25,312 bases of DNA from Nitrococcus sp. (lineage in GTDB: Bacteria > Pseudomonadota > Gammaproteobacteria > Nitrococcales > Nitrococcaceae), in contig JAKDMK010000002.1 in NCBI GenBank assembly GCA_030452365.1, positions 1-25,312 of the forward strand, in the 5' to 3' direction. This document shows positions 1 through 7,457 of this stretch, piece by piece. A model generated the notes under the pieces. It worked only from the letters and a program-made list of their open reading frames with translations. It had not been told where the DNA came from and ran no database searches. Numbering within the stretch: the stretch's first letter is position 1; the number at the start of each line of letters is the position of its first letter. The position numbers were made by a program, and so were the translations under genes.

Positions 1-167
1 CCCCCTCTTCCTCAGTGTTCATGACGAAAGGTCCATAGCGGGCGACCGGCTCGTTTAACCCGTGGCTCGGCAAGGGGCGCCGGACCATGAAACCTGCCCC
101 CTTCGCGCTGTCGATGGGCTGTCACCAGCCGGGTGCCCTCCCGAACCTTGTCCGTGGCAGCGTTCAT
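1..167 (-). pseudogene. Pirin-family gene remnant with internal deletion (runs off left edge)
   Basis: A GGAGG ribosome binding site stands six bases before an ATG at 167. The reading frame begins like a pirin (ATDKVREGTRLVTA) and, after a one-base frame change near 80-90, continues GFMVRRPLPSHGL, also typical of the pirin N-terminus. It then jumps straight to NEPVARYGPFVMNTEEE, which in pirins lies near the C-terminus. The metal-binding core (HPHIG and HSE motifs) is absent, so most of the protein has been deleted. Pirins are cupin-fold, metal-binding proteins acting as redox sensors or quercetinases. Both the deletion and the frameshift argue for a dead gene. The rest lies beyond the window. 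Confidence 0.65.
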
Positions 168-295
168 CGCGACCTCCGCAAATTGGTTGTGATTAGAAAA
201 CCATAGGCCGCGCGCCCGCTAACGGCTAGTGCCCAGCAAGCGAACGCGGCGTTTCCGGCAGAGAAACGCTCCAAGAGCATCGCTTACCACAGCAT

Positions 296-517
296 CTACG
301 GCGGGAAATCCGGCAGATCCCGCTCCCACGGCGGGGGCTCGGCGCAGGCCGTCACCAGATGATCGATGGCCAGACGGACCTTCCTGGATACATGCCGGGT
401 CGCCGGAAAGACCGCGTAGATGGGGTCCGGCAACGGTAATTCGTTCGGCAGCAGCGCTACCAGCTTGCCGCGGCGCAATGCTTCCGCGACGATGAACCGC
501 GGCAGCACGGTAATTTC
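296..517 (-). pseudogene. LysR-type regulator, C-terminal fragment
   Basis: About 70 codons match the end of the LysR substrate-binding domain: ITVLPRFIVAEALRRGKLV, then LLPNELPLPDPIYAVFPATRHVSRKVRLAIDHL in family-typical order. The DNA-binding helix-turn-helix and most of the effector domain are missing. Upstream, the frame is fused to sequence from the 3' flank of a pirin gene, so the junction near 517-528 marks a rearrangement. LysR regulators often lie next to pirin genes, so both pieces probably come from one former locus. No start site or function is expected. Confidence 0.7.
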
Positions 518-527
518 ACAAAGGGAT

Positions 528-593
528 GTCATGTTTCCGGCGCAGAGACGCCAAATTCGGCTCTTCGGCAGCGGGATGAACTCCGTCTCGCCG
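528..593. repeat. 66-bp repeat, left copy (pirin 3' end and flank)
   Basis: This stretch aligns without gaps to 24544-24609, with about 59 of 66 bases identical by hand alignment. On the minus strand it encodes GETEFIPLP plus K-S, the C-terminus of a pirin, and continues past the point where the right copy has its stop codon. Here the stop is lost (CGA instead of TGA), so translation would run on into the LysR fragment. It is a relic of a second pirin gene. Confidence 0.75.
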
Positions 594-626
594 CGAACGG
601 CCGCCTTCGCGCCCGAGCCACAGGGA

Positions 627-728
627 TTACGCCGTGGTGCGTCGCCCCAGAACGATTCGCCAGACTCCGGTCGAGATCAGCGAGAGTCCGGCCAGCAGGC
701 CGATATACTCCGCGGGCCCGCGCTGCAT
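627..728 (-). CDS. Possible small membrane protein, 33 aa
   Basis: A short frame begins with ATG at 728, about 25 bases after the cardiolipin synthase stop and in the same direction. It encodes a hydrophobic stretch (YIGLLAGLSLISTGVWRIVL, residues 8-27) followed by the basic end GRRTTA, which fits a single membrane-spanning helix. There is only a weak AGGG upstream. I recognise no family. It could be a small protein co-transcribed with the synthase, the tail of a vanished gene, or chance. Confidence 0.3.
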   Translation of the reverse strand: MQRGPAEYIGLLAGLSLISTGVWRIVLGRRTTA

Positions 729-753
729 TGACGCGTGACCCTGCCATCGCCGC

Positions 754-2259
754 CTACAGCAGCGGCCCCGACATTGCCACAGCGTTGTTCCACAGCTGTC
801 GCGGCCAGGGCCAGGCGGAGACTTCATCCATGGAGATTGCGCGAGCACTTTCGAGATACGTCTGCTGGCGCTCGCGGATAGCGGACGTGGTTTCGGTGTC
901 GCAGAGCAGGATGTTGTTTTCCGCATTGAGGTCAAAGCTGCGACGATCGAGGTTCGCAGACCCGATCAATGCGATCGCACCATCGACGGTCAGCGTCTTG
1001 GCATGCAGCAGGCCACCGAGGTATTCGTAGACGCGCACGCCCGCCGCGAGCAGGTCGTGATAGTAGCTGTGACTCGCTGCGGCGACTATCCACGAGTCGT
1101 TGCGTGCGGGAAACACGACCGTCACATCGACGCCGCGTCGTGCCGCGCCGCATAACGCCGTCTGGATCGAATCGTCCGGGACGTAATACGGCGTTGTGAT
1201 GACAAGCTCGTGTCGTGCCGAGCCCATCATCGCAATGAACATCTCCGGCATCGCCGAATTGCGCACGGCCGCACTGGTGCCGATGACCTGAGCGACAAAA
1301 CCGGGCGTTGCCGCAGGAGGAATGGGAACGTCGAACAGCTCGGCAAGATTTTCGCCCATCGTGGTCATCCAGTCGATGGCGAACAGGCGCTGATTCTGCA
1401 ACACGACCGGCCCCTCGAAGCGCAGCATGATGTCAACCCAGGGCGCGTATTTCGCCTTGATCTCGAAGGCCGGGTCGGCGCAGTTCTGGCTGCCGCAATA
1501 GGTGATGCGGTTGTCGATCACCACGATCTTACGGTGGTTGCGCATATCCATGCGCGCGCGCAGCGGGTTGAGTGGCATAGCACGCGCCAGCTTGACACCT
1601 GCTTCGCACATGGCCTGCCAGTGCCGCGAGCGGATCAATGCACGCGACCCGATCTCGTCGGCCTTGACCCGGCAAGTAACGCCCCGGGCGGCCGCGCGCT
1701 TGAGCGCCTCTACCACTCGCAAACCGTTGTGATCGGCAAGCCAGATATAGAACAACACGTGCACATGCTCTTGTGCGGCGTCGATGTCGGCGACCATAGA
1801 GGCGATAGCGGCGTCTGAATCGGCCATCAGCGTGGCGCTGTTACCTGCGGTTGGAGGGTGACCGTTGATCGATTGACCCACGCGGAACAATGGTGCGTAT
1901 TCGGCGGGGATCATCGGCTCGGCCGCGGTGGCATGGATCGCGGACGCGGAAGGAATCGGCATTGCGGCGCGGGCAGCGTGGATCTTTGCAATGCGGCGGC
2001 GGCCGACGCTGGTCTCACCGAACAGGAGATACGCAATCATCCCGGCTAGCGGCAGCGCGAGAATCACCACTACCCACGCGAGCCTTGAGGCGGGATCGCG
2101 ATGCGGGCGCAGCAATGAGCGCGCGAGAAAGCCGATCTGCAGAATGAGGTGCAGGAATATGAGCAAATCGGTAATCACGACAAGCATCCCTGAACGGAGA
2201 CGTGCGGAGACGAGCGTGCCGTGGTGCGACGCTGTCTCAACCACGCGTGGTGAATCCAT
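754..2259 (-). CDS. cls: Cardiolipin synthase (phospholipase D family)
   Basis: Makes cardiolipin by transferring a phosphatidyl group between phosphatidylglycerol molecules at the inner membrane. The product is 501 residues, close to the 480-500 usual for ClsA-type enzymes. Two N-terminal membrane helices (about residues 26-50 and 60-80) precede two catalytic HKD motifs: H242-x-K244-x4-D249, with GSQN following, and H419-x-K421-x4-D426, with GSANLD following. The ATG at 2259 lacks a clear ribosome binding site. The ATG at 2187, just before the first helix, is an equally good start. As a membrane-lipid enzyme it fits thematically with the fatty-acyl modification genes further right, but nothing in the sequence ties their regulation together. 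Confidence 0.92.
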   Translation of the reverse strand: MDSPRVVETASHHGTLVSARLRSGMLVVITDLLIFLHLILQIGFLARSLLRPHRDPASRLAWVVVILALPLAGMIAYLLFGETSVGRRRIAKIHAARAAMPIPSASAIHATAAEPMIPAEYAPLFRVGQSINGHPPTAGNSATLMADSDAAIASMVADIDAAQEHVHVLFYIWLADHNGLRVVEALKRAAARGVTCRVKADEIGSRALIRSRHWQAMCEAGVKLARAMPLNPLRARMDMRNHRKIVVIDNRITYCGSQNCADPAFEIKAKYAPWVDIMLRFEGPVVLQNQRLFAIDWMTTMGENLAELFDVPIPPAATPGFVAQVIGTSAAVRNSAMPEMFIAMMGSARHELVITTPYYVPDDSIQTALCGAARRGVDVTVVFPARNDSWIVAAASHSYYHDLLAAGVRVYEYLGGLLHAKTLTVDGAIALIGSANLDRRSFDLNAENNILLCDTETTSAIRERQQTYLESARAISMDEVSAWPWPRQLWNNAVAMSGPLL

Positions 2260-2355
2260 CTTCGGGGTGGATGCGCGGGCGTAGAGATTCCGCTCAATGC
2301 ACGTTGTCCCCTTGGCTCATCGGCGGTGCGTAACGCCGTTCCCCGCCAACGATGG

Positions 2356-3060
2356 TTATGCGGCATGTATGTACACGGCTAGGTCGCTGAGGGCCGTGGA
2401 TGCCATAAGGTACGGTTCGAGTAGCCGTGCTGCCAATTCCACCGTCTTACAGAGCAAGTCGGCTGTGGAGATTTCAGCGGTTTTACGGTCGTCATCGGTT
2501 GCCTCATCGGAAACGTGGCCCCACATGTGCTCAAGCACGTTGACCAATCGACCGTTCTTTGGTGTTTCTCTCAGGATAAGGGTTAAGTCTTCCGCCAGAG
2601 CCGAGCAGTCAGAACAATGTCGCATCTGCGCAACGCGCCTCCCAATGGCACGGCACGTTGCCGGGTCGCGCGCCATTACCGAGTACTTGTGTTGCGCCCA
2701 CAGCTGCTGCGCGTTTTGCGCCAACGGAATCCGGCCTGGAGGCCGGTGTTGATACTTTGACTTAAGAAGGTCGTATTGCAGCTGCGGCGGCGTCACGAAG
2801 ACTTCCGGCCATCGAATTACACAGCGTGTCTCTGCAATTGGTGACCGATGCGAATATCCACGGATGCCCATCTCCGCGACAAGAACAGCGTGGCGACGAG
2901 CAAGGCCGGATTCGCAACCCACCCAGCGCTGCGTCTCCGGATGGCGAGAATAGCCTTTTTTGCCCTGAACAAGAATCGAGTATAGCCCGTGCAGCTCCCG
3001 GTGTTCCCCAAGCAGGCTCTGCCGATTCAAGTACCCGGGTGAGATATCCCAGACTCGCAC
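2356..3060 (-). CDS. Pyr_excise-like (endonuclease V type) domain fused to a DUF1722-like domain
   Basis: GTG start with a strong AAGGGGG ribosome binding site seven bases upstream; 234 residues. The first 75 residues resemble the pyrimidine-dimer glycosylase/endonuclease V family: LLGEHRELHGLYS (residues 16-28) parallels the LMAEYREL region of T4 endonuclease V, placing E22 at the position of its catalytic Glu23. ARRHAVLVAEMGIRGY follows in the expected place. The N-terminal residue after Met is Arg, not the catalytic Thr of T4. From about residue 130 the protein resembles DUF1722: HKYSVMARDPATCRAIG and later GRLVNVLEHMWGHVSD align with [17 protein letters not shown] and [16 protein letters not shown] in the protein at 5500-6474. 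Role in UV-lesion repair is inferred from the family and the nearby photolyase. Confidence 0.65.
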   Translation of the reverse strand: MRVWDISPGYLNRQSLLGEHRELHGLYSILVQGKKGYSRHPETQRWVGCESGLARRHAVLVAEMGIRGYSHRSPIAETRCVIRWPEVFVTPPQLQYDLLKSKYQHRPPGRIPLAQNAQQLWAQHKYSVMARDPATCRAIGRRVAQMRHCSDCSALAEDLTLILRETPKNGRLVNVLEHMWGHVSDEATDDDRKTAEISTADLLCKTVELAARLLEPYLMASTALSDLAVYIHAA

Positions 3061-3163
3061 CCGTGCCCCCTTGTCAGCCGCATAATGAGTAGGTTCAGGC
3101 GCGTGCCCGCGAAGCGGTGGCGGCCTAAATTGTCCGGAGCCTGCGAGTTAGGCAACAACAACA

Positions 3164-3661
3164 TCAACCTAAGGCCTGCGGATTGAGTTGCCACACTGAA
3201 TAACTGAGCGCTGACGCAAAGCTAACCCACAGCAGATAAGGAATGAATAATGCGCCTGCCAACGGCCGAATACGCCAGAATGCAACAGCGGTGGCCACAA
3301 TCAACGCCCAGAGCAAAACGATGTCTGCGAAGGCCAACGCGCCAAGATGCCAGATGAAGAACAGCCAGCTCCACAACGCGTTGAGTGCAAGCTGAACAAG
3401 GAACAATGACAGCGCGAATGGAAACGAACGGAAGCCGCCAGCGCACCAAACAAGCCAGGCTGCAATACCCATCAAGGCATACAGCACGGTCCAAACCGGC
3501 CCAAATAGTAAGGGCGGCGGCGCCCAATTAGGACGGACCAATTCGGTGTAGAACGCAGCTGCCTGTACTGACGCTACGGCACCGATGGCTTCAGCAACAA
3601 AGACAACAACCAGCCAACAGACCAATCCAATGATTGGCTTCTGGCCTGATAGTAAGGGCAT
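3164..3661 (-). CDS. tspO: TspO/MBR family tryptophan-rich sensory protein
   Basis: A 165-residue polytopic membrane protein with five hydrophobic segments and the TspO signature: YTELVRPNWAPPPLLFGPVWTVLYALMG in pieces around residues 38-65, then ALNALWSWLFF and SYSVWQLNP near the C-terminus. TspO proteins bind and degrade porphyrins and, in photosynthetic relatives, modulate light- and oxygen-dependent gene expression. The ATG at 3661 is chosen because GGAG precedes it by eight bases; a more upstream frame start at 3700 has no support. It lies 70 bases downstream of the photolyase on the same strand, a common pairing that suggests co-transcription in a light-stress group. Confidence 0.9.
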   Translation of the reverse strand: MPLLSGQKPIIGLVCWLVVVFVAEAIGAVASVQAAAFYTELVRPNWAPPPLLFGPVWTVLYALMGIAAWLVWCAGGFRSFPFALSLFLVQLALNALWSWLFFIWHLGALAFADIVLLWALIVATAVAFWRIRPLAGALFIPYLLWVSFASALSYSVWQLNPQALG

Positions 3662-3731
3662 AAAAAAACTCCGAATTGTTAGGAAGGCGTGCGACAACAC
3701 CTGAACGCTTGGCCATTTCCTGCGTCTGCGC

Positions 3732-5168
3732 TCAAGTCTCGGTTTTGTTCTTGACCATGTGCTGATGTGCCTCCAGCGCTCGCTTACGCCCTTGCGTTAG
3801 CTCGATCAGCGGAGCGTGAGGGTAATTCTGCGTTGGCTCAAGCCCCCAACTGCGCGGACAGGCATCGAAATAGGCCAGAGCCTCTTCGCCCGGATTATTG
3901 CCTGCGAGTTCCGCCACGTAGCGTGTTCGATAATCCGCCTCGGGATCGAATTTCTCCGCCTGCGTTGCCGGATTGAACACCCGAAAAAACGGTGCCGCAT
4001 CCGGACCGCTACCGGCGACCCATTGCCAACCCATCGCGTTTGCGGCCGGATCCCAGTCGATGAGGCACTCCGCAAACCAATCCATCCCGATCTTCCAGTC
4101 GGTCATGAGGTGTTTGGTCAGATAGCTCGCCACCAACATTCGGGCCCTGTTGTGCATGGTGCCGGTCACATACATCTGGCGCATCGCCGCATCGATTATT
4201 GGCTCTCCGGTCAGTCCCTTGCGCCACAATTCGGCCTGCTCGTTATCCGCTCGCCACGGAAAGGCATCCCATTCGGGGCGCCAATTACGCTCCATGATAT
4301 GGGGCGTGTGATAGATGAGGTGATAGGAAAATTCGCGCCAGACGAGTTCCTTGAGAAACATCTCGCGGCCCTTCTCCTTACCACTTCCGATCTCACACAC
4401 TCGCTGCCAAATGGTTCGCGGGGATATTTCCCCATAGGTGAGGTTTTCGGACAAATGCGATGTTGCTCCCAGATCGAGACGATCACGCCCGTCCTGGTAG
4501 GCGCTCCACGGTTTGTCGAGAAAGCCGTCTAACCGCTCGAACGCGGCCTTCTCGCCAACACAGGCATGGCGCGCCACCACATCCGCCCCACGGTTCATGG
4601 CTGCACCCATTCGCCATTCTGTCAGATCATCTGACCGGGGCCATATTTCGGGCGCGGGCAAGTCTTTGATGCCTGGTATGACGGGTGTGATTTCAGTCGC
4701 TTTGAATGCCCGCCAGTACGGAGAATAGACCCGAAAGTGATCGCTCGATGCCGGAGAAAGGATCCAAGGTTCAATAATCGTGTGGCCGGGATGGCTTTCC
4801 GCGCGCAACCCCGCATTCTTGAGCGTGGCTTTCACATCCTTATCGCGTGCAATCGCTTCCGGCATATAATAACGAGACCAATGCACTTCGCGGGCGCCGG
4901 TTTCTTCTATTAGTTCAAGCAGCATTTCCTTTGCAGGGCCGCGTCGCAGGATCAGCTCGCTCCCAATCGCTTGCAAACGGTCGCGGAAATCTGTGATGGA
5001 CAGTTCAAGCCGCCACTTTGCAGCGGCGCCCAACACTTCCGTCTCCGGATCAAGAATGAATACCGGGATAACCGGTGCACCAGAGGCGCGACACGCCGAC
5101 AGTCCGGGATGGTCCGACAGGCGCAGATCGCGCCGGAACCAGAAAAGAACCGGGGAATGGTCTGACAT
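3732..5168 (-). CDS. phr: Deoxyribodipyrimidine photolyase, class I
   Basis: Uses near-UV/blue light and FAD to split cyclobutane pyrimidine dimers. The 478-residue product matches the family length. It has the N-terminal antenna-binding fold (LFWFRRDLRLSDHPGL) and the C-terminal FAD domain: ELVWREFSYHLIYHTP, then GEPIIDAAMRQMYVTGTMHNRARM, then DWDPAANAMGWQWVAGSG, and FRVFNP. The Asn and Trp residues of the flavin pocket and electron-transfer chain are present. ATG 5168 is preferred over an in-frame TTG six bases upstream. It heads the phr-tspO-glycosylase run. No SigmaE-type TGATCC promoter was found immediately upstream, unlike the lipid genes in this window. Confidence 0.95.
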   Translation of the reverse strand: MSDHSPVLFWFRRDLRLSDHPGLSACRASGAPVIPVFILDPETEVLGAAAKWRLELSITDFRDRLQAIGSELILRRGPAKEMLLELIEETGAREVHWSRYYMPEAIARDKDVKATLKNAGLRAESHPGHTIIEPWILSPASSDHFRVYSPYWRAFKATEITPVIPGIKDLPAPEIWPRSDDLTEWRMGAAMNRGADVVARHACVGEKAAFERLDGFLDKPWSAYQDGRDRLDLGATSHLSENLTYGEISPRTIWQRVCEIGSGKEKGREMFLKELVWREFSYHLIYHTPHIMERNWRPEWDAFPWRADNEQAELWRKGLTGEPIIDAAMRQMYVTGTMHNRARMLVASYLTKHLMTDWKIGMDWFAECLIDWDPAANAMGWQWVAGSGPDAAPFFRVFNPATQAEKFDPEADYRTRYVAELAGNNPGEEALAYFDACPRSWGLEPTQNYPHAPLIELTQGRKRALEAHQHMVKNKTET

Positions 5169-5246
5169 GCGCAAGGCCTAATACTCGATATCTCGACTGT
5201 TACATGCTTGCCGAGCTTAGCGCTTGTATGGACCGCGACACGGCAG

Positions 5247-5505
5247 AGAACCAGCGGTCATTGGAGATGACCATGGCTCAGCCGGGAAAGGCGAGTAGGG
5301 TCTCCTCCAGCGCGCAGTCTCTCCACGTCCAGGTGGTTGGCGGCCTCGCTGAGCAACAGCACGTTGCCGCTGCTTTGCAGCAGCTTTGCCAGGTGCACGC
5401 GAATTCGCGCACCGCCGCAGAGCTCGCTGACGTGCTTCTGCTGGTCTTCGCCCTTGAAATGGAAGCGGCTCACGTAGGCCCGCAAGGGCACCTCGTGTGT
5501 TATAG
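5247..5505 (-). pseudogene. ettA: ettA (ABC-F translation factor) fragment
   Basis: Minus-strand reading gives [19 protein letters not shown], then [19 protein letters not shown] and [19 protein letters not shown]. These match the second ATPase domain of EttA/YjjK but with damaged signature (LSGGE to LCGGA) and Walker B region (LLLDEPTNDLDV to [12 protein letters not shown]). After a frame change it continues [11 protein letters not shown], a stop codon, then [10 protein letters not shown], again EttA. Frameshift, nonsense codon and motif decay show an old relic. It abuts the stop codon of the DUF523-DUF1722 gene (5500-5502), so the breakpoint is sharp. Confidence 0.8.
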
Positions 5506-6474
5506 CTCGTTACGTAGCCCGAGTGCATCCGGATAAGGGTGTAGATAGTCCTGCCTTCCCAGGTAAGGTTGCCTGATTTTTCGCTGGGCGTTACGTACAA
5601 GCGTCATCGGCACGACCAATGGTACGTCACCACGCTGGTAGGCATCTATCTGCTCGCCAATCATGGCTCGGTCATGCGCTTCCAGTTCATCACGAAAATA
5701 ACCTGCTATATGTTGCATGACATTGACGTTGGCACCGGGGGACACTATACGAGACATTGCCTGCATTGCCTTACCAATATAATTTTCCGCAATCTGCTTC
5801 AGCGGATTCACCTTCAGATTGGCAAGCATGGGGCCGAGCTCTCGGTAGGTTGCCTGATCATGCGCGAGAAGCTGGAATTTATGACGAGTGTGAAAATCTA
5901 GCAATGCTGCCGGAGTCAGCTTATCATCCACAATTCGGCACCAGTCATCATAAAAGAATACCCGCTCAATAAAGTTCTCACGCAATCTTTGATCATTCAA
6001 CCGCCCGGCCTCTTCAACCGGCAACACAGGGAAACGGTGCATTAGCGCGTTGGCAAAGAGTCCCGAGCCATTGTGCCGCAAAACCTGGCGATTTTCATTA
6101 TAGATGCGCACGCGCTCCATGCCGCAACTAGGCGATTTTGGCATCAGGATGAAGCCACGCAAATGCCTGAGTCCTCCTAGACAACTGCAAATAAAACCAT
6201 TCATCATGTCGGTGTAGTCATCACCCTGCTCCTTGTCCGCTTTTGGAGTCGGGCGCAGGCGAATGCCTTTATCCGTTTCCACAAGATGCATTGCCTGACG
6301 TGGTGTGCCAAGACCTGCGCCCATTTCCGGGCATAGCGGTTGGAAGTCGAAATAGTGTGAAAGCACTTCAGTACAATACCGGGAGCGCTTATGTCCGCCA
6401 TCGTAGCGTACTTGCTGCCCCAGCAGGCAACCGCTGACGCCAATCTGGATTTTATTAGGTAATGGTTGATCCAT
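5500..6474 (-). CDS. DUF523-DUF1722 protein (YbgA/TudS-related)
   Basis: The 324-residue product has two domains. The N-terminal DUF523 part (about 8-150) carries three conserved cysteines, C16 (VSGCLLG), C48 (PLCPEMG) and C117 (SPSCG). This is the arrangement that binds an iron-sulphur cluster in TudS, a thiouracil desulfidase. The C-terminal DUF1722 part (about 195-315) includes [20 protein letters not shown] and [13 protein letters not shown]. The start ATG 6474 has an excellent GGAGGAAACCT ribosome binding site. The two-domain layout is that of E. coli YbgA, a gene found beside photolyase. A role in handling modified or damaged pyrimidines is inference. Confidence 0.88.
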   Translation of the reverse strand: MDQPLPNKIQIGVSGCLLGQQVRYDGGHKRSRYCTEVLSHYFDFQPLCPEMGAGLGTPRQAMHLVETDKGIRLRPTPKADKEQGDDYTDMMNGFICSCLGGLRHLRGFILMPKSPSCGMERVRIYNENRQVLRHNGSGLFANALMHRFPVLPVEEAGRLNDQRLRENFIERVFFYDDWCRIVDDKLTPAALLDFHTRHKFQLLAHDQATYRELGPMLANLKVNPLKQIAENYIGKAMQAMSRIVSPGANVNVMQHIAGYFRDELEAHDRAMIGEQIDAYQRGDVPLVVPMTLVRNAQRKIRQPYLGRQDYLHPYPDALGLRNEL

Positions 6475-6479
6475 AGGTT

Positions 6480-6635
6480 TCCTCCAGTAATGGCGACAGC
6501 GCGGCCGCTGATCGATACATAGTTCTGGTCGCCAGTATCGGCGAAAGCAAGGCCTACGTTAGGATTTTTCGTAATGTCCTCGTCCTTGGGGCTCTCGGCG
6601 TCGGAGAGCAAGTAGATCGCGTTCGCGGCGGGCAC
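6480..6635 (-). pseudogene. PNPOx-like (general stress protein 26 type) fragment
   Basis: About 50 codons read IYLLSDAESPKDEDITKNPNVGLAFAD followed by YVSISGRAVAI, in pieces matching the middle of pyridoxamine-phosphate-oxidase-like general stress proteins. Both ends of the family are missing. The fragment begins at the stop of the HEAGH gene. Its last bases merge into the ribosome binding site of the DUF523-DUF1722 gene, so that gene's translation signal sits at the edge of the relic. Confidence 0.6.
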
Positions 6636-7213
6636 TATCCCAGGCGCAATGTGTGCGCCGCCTTGATCAATATCGCCGCCTCACGACGAATCTCGGCGCG
6701 CAAGTTGGCCACCTCTGCGGCGACTTCGGTAATAATCCCACGCTGTAGAGCGAACGGGTCTATACCGCCAACGGATGCTATGTAAGCGCGGTCGGATTTG
6801 GATAGCGACGTGAAATCGTTATCGGTTGCATGTGCATAGGCACTCGCGCAATCCGCTATGCTAACACCGTTGAAATGGAGCATCTCCGACATAAAACCAG
6901 CCAATCCGATTGCTACCGCGTCACTCGCCAACACATCGGACTGGAGCATGGTCTGGCCAGTCCAATGCGACAACTGTCGATCACCATTCATGGGATAGTA
7001 GAGCCGTGCACGCGCCCAATAGCCGCGCCGCCGCGCGACCGCAAGATGTCCGGCCTCATGGACGGCAGAACAATGCAGCTCCTGCCGCCAAACCTTTTTC
7101 CACGCGGATGGGGGGGCCGGGATGTTCATATGCTCCGCTCCCATCTGTCGCCAGACGGCTCCGGAGGGTGCATCATCGCCTGACAAAACCCAGTACTCAT
7201 TGCTCTCTCCCAT
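6635..7213 (-). CDS. Putative zinc metallopeptidase, M41 (FtsH peptidase)-like, 192 aa
   Basis: The frame contains VHEAGHLAVARRRG, a canonical HExxH zinc site (H52, E53, H56). About 55 residues later comes GLAGFMSEML, then ATDNDFTSL, which resembles the LAGRAAEE and GASNDL elements holding the third ligand in M41 peptidases. There is no AAA ATPase domain and no obvious membrane segment. The start is uncertain: ATG 7213 has a poor ribosome binding site, whereas ATG 7129 (residue 29) is preceded by GGGAGCGGAG. Stand-alone M41-like domains are rarely characterised; substrate and partner are unknown. It precedes the DUF523-DUF1722 gene on the same strand. Confidence 0.6.
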   Translation of the reverse strand: MGESNEYWVLSGDDAPSGAVWRQMGAEHMNIPAPPSAWKKVWRQELHCSAVHEAGHLAVARRRGYWARARLYYPMNGDRQLSHWTGQTMLQSDVLASDAVAIGLAGFMSEMLHFNGVSIADCASAYAHATDNDFTSLSKSDRAYIASVGGIDPFALQRGIITEVAAEVANLRAEIRREAAILIKAAHTLRLG

Positions 7214-7370
7214 ATCGCCTACCCCACCGATTGCGGTTGTTGCCCTGACAAACTAACTTTGATGCGCCTATCAAGGCCAGCAGCCATCGACTATTATGAC
7301 AGCGACTTAAGTCCATCGGCTTCCCGCTAGCAGCTACGTTGGATCCACCACAGATTCTGCTGAGGAGCCG

Positions 7371-7457
7371 ATGAAAGATCTGCTGCTGCCCGAACTTAAT
7401 ATAGCCCGTGCCTCAGTCCGCTCCAGGCTGTTCGATGAGCTCAAAGCACTCGGATAG
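7371..7457 (+). CDS. Possible 28-aa open frame with good ribosome binding site
   Basis: ATG 7371 follows GAGGAG by four bases and encodes MKDLLLPELNIARAS then VRSRLFDELKALG and stop. The last 45 bases overlap the 3' end of truD on the opposite strand. I recognise no family. It could be the beginning of a truncated gene or a spurious frame. The remaining intergenic sequence 7214-7370 shows no other feature. Confidence 0.2.
   Translation: MKDLLLPELNIARASVRSRLFDELKALG

Noticed and set aside
1210..1818. A 202-codon plus-strand open frame
   Set aside because: Antisense to the cardiolipin synthase, which has both HKD motifs; treated as a shadow.
3816..4532. A 238-codon open frame on the plus strand
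   Set aside because: It lies wholly opposite the photolyase gene, resembles no family and is explained by the codon structure of the real gene.
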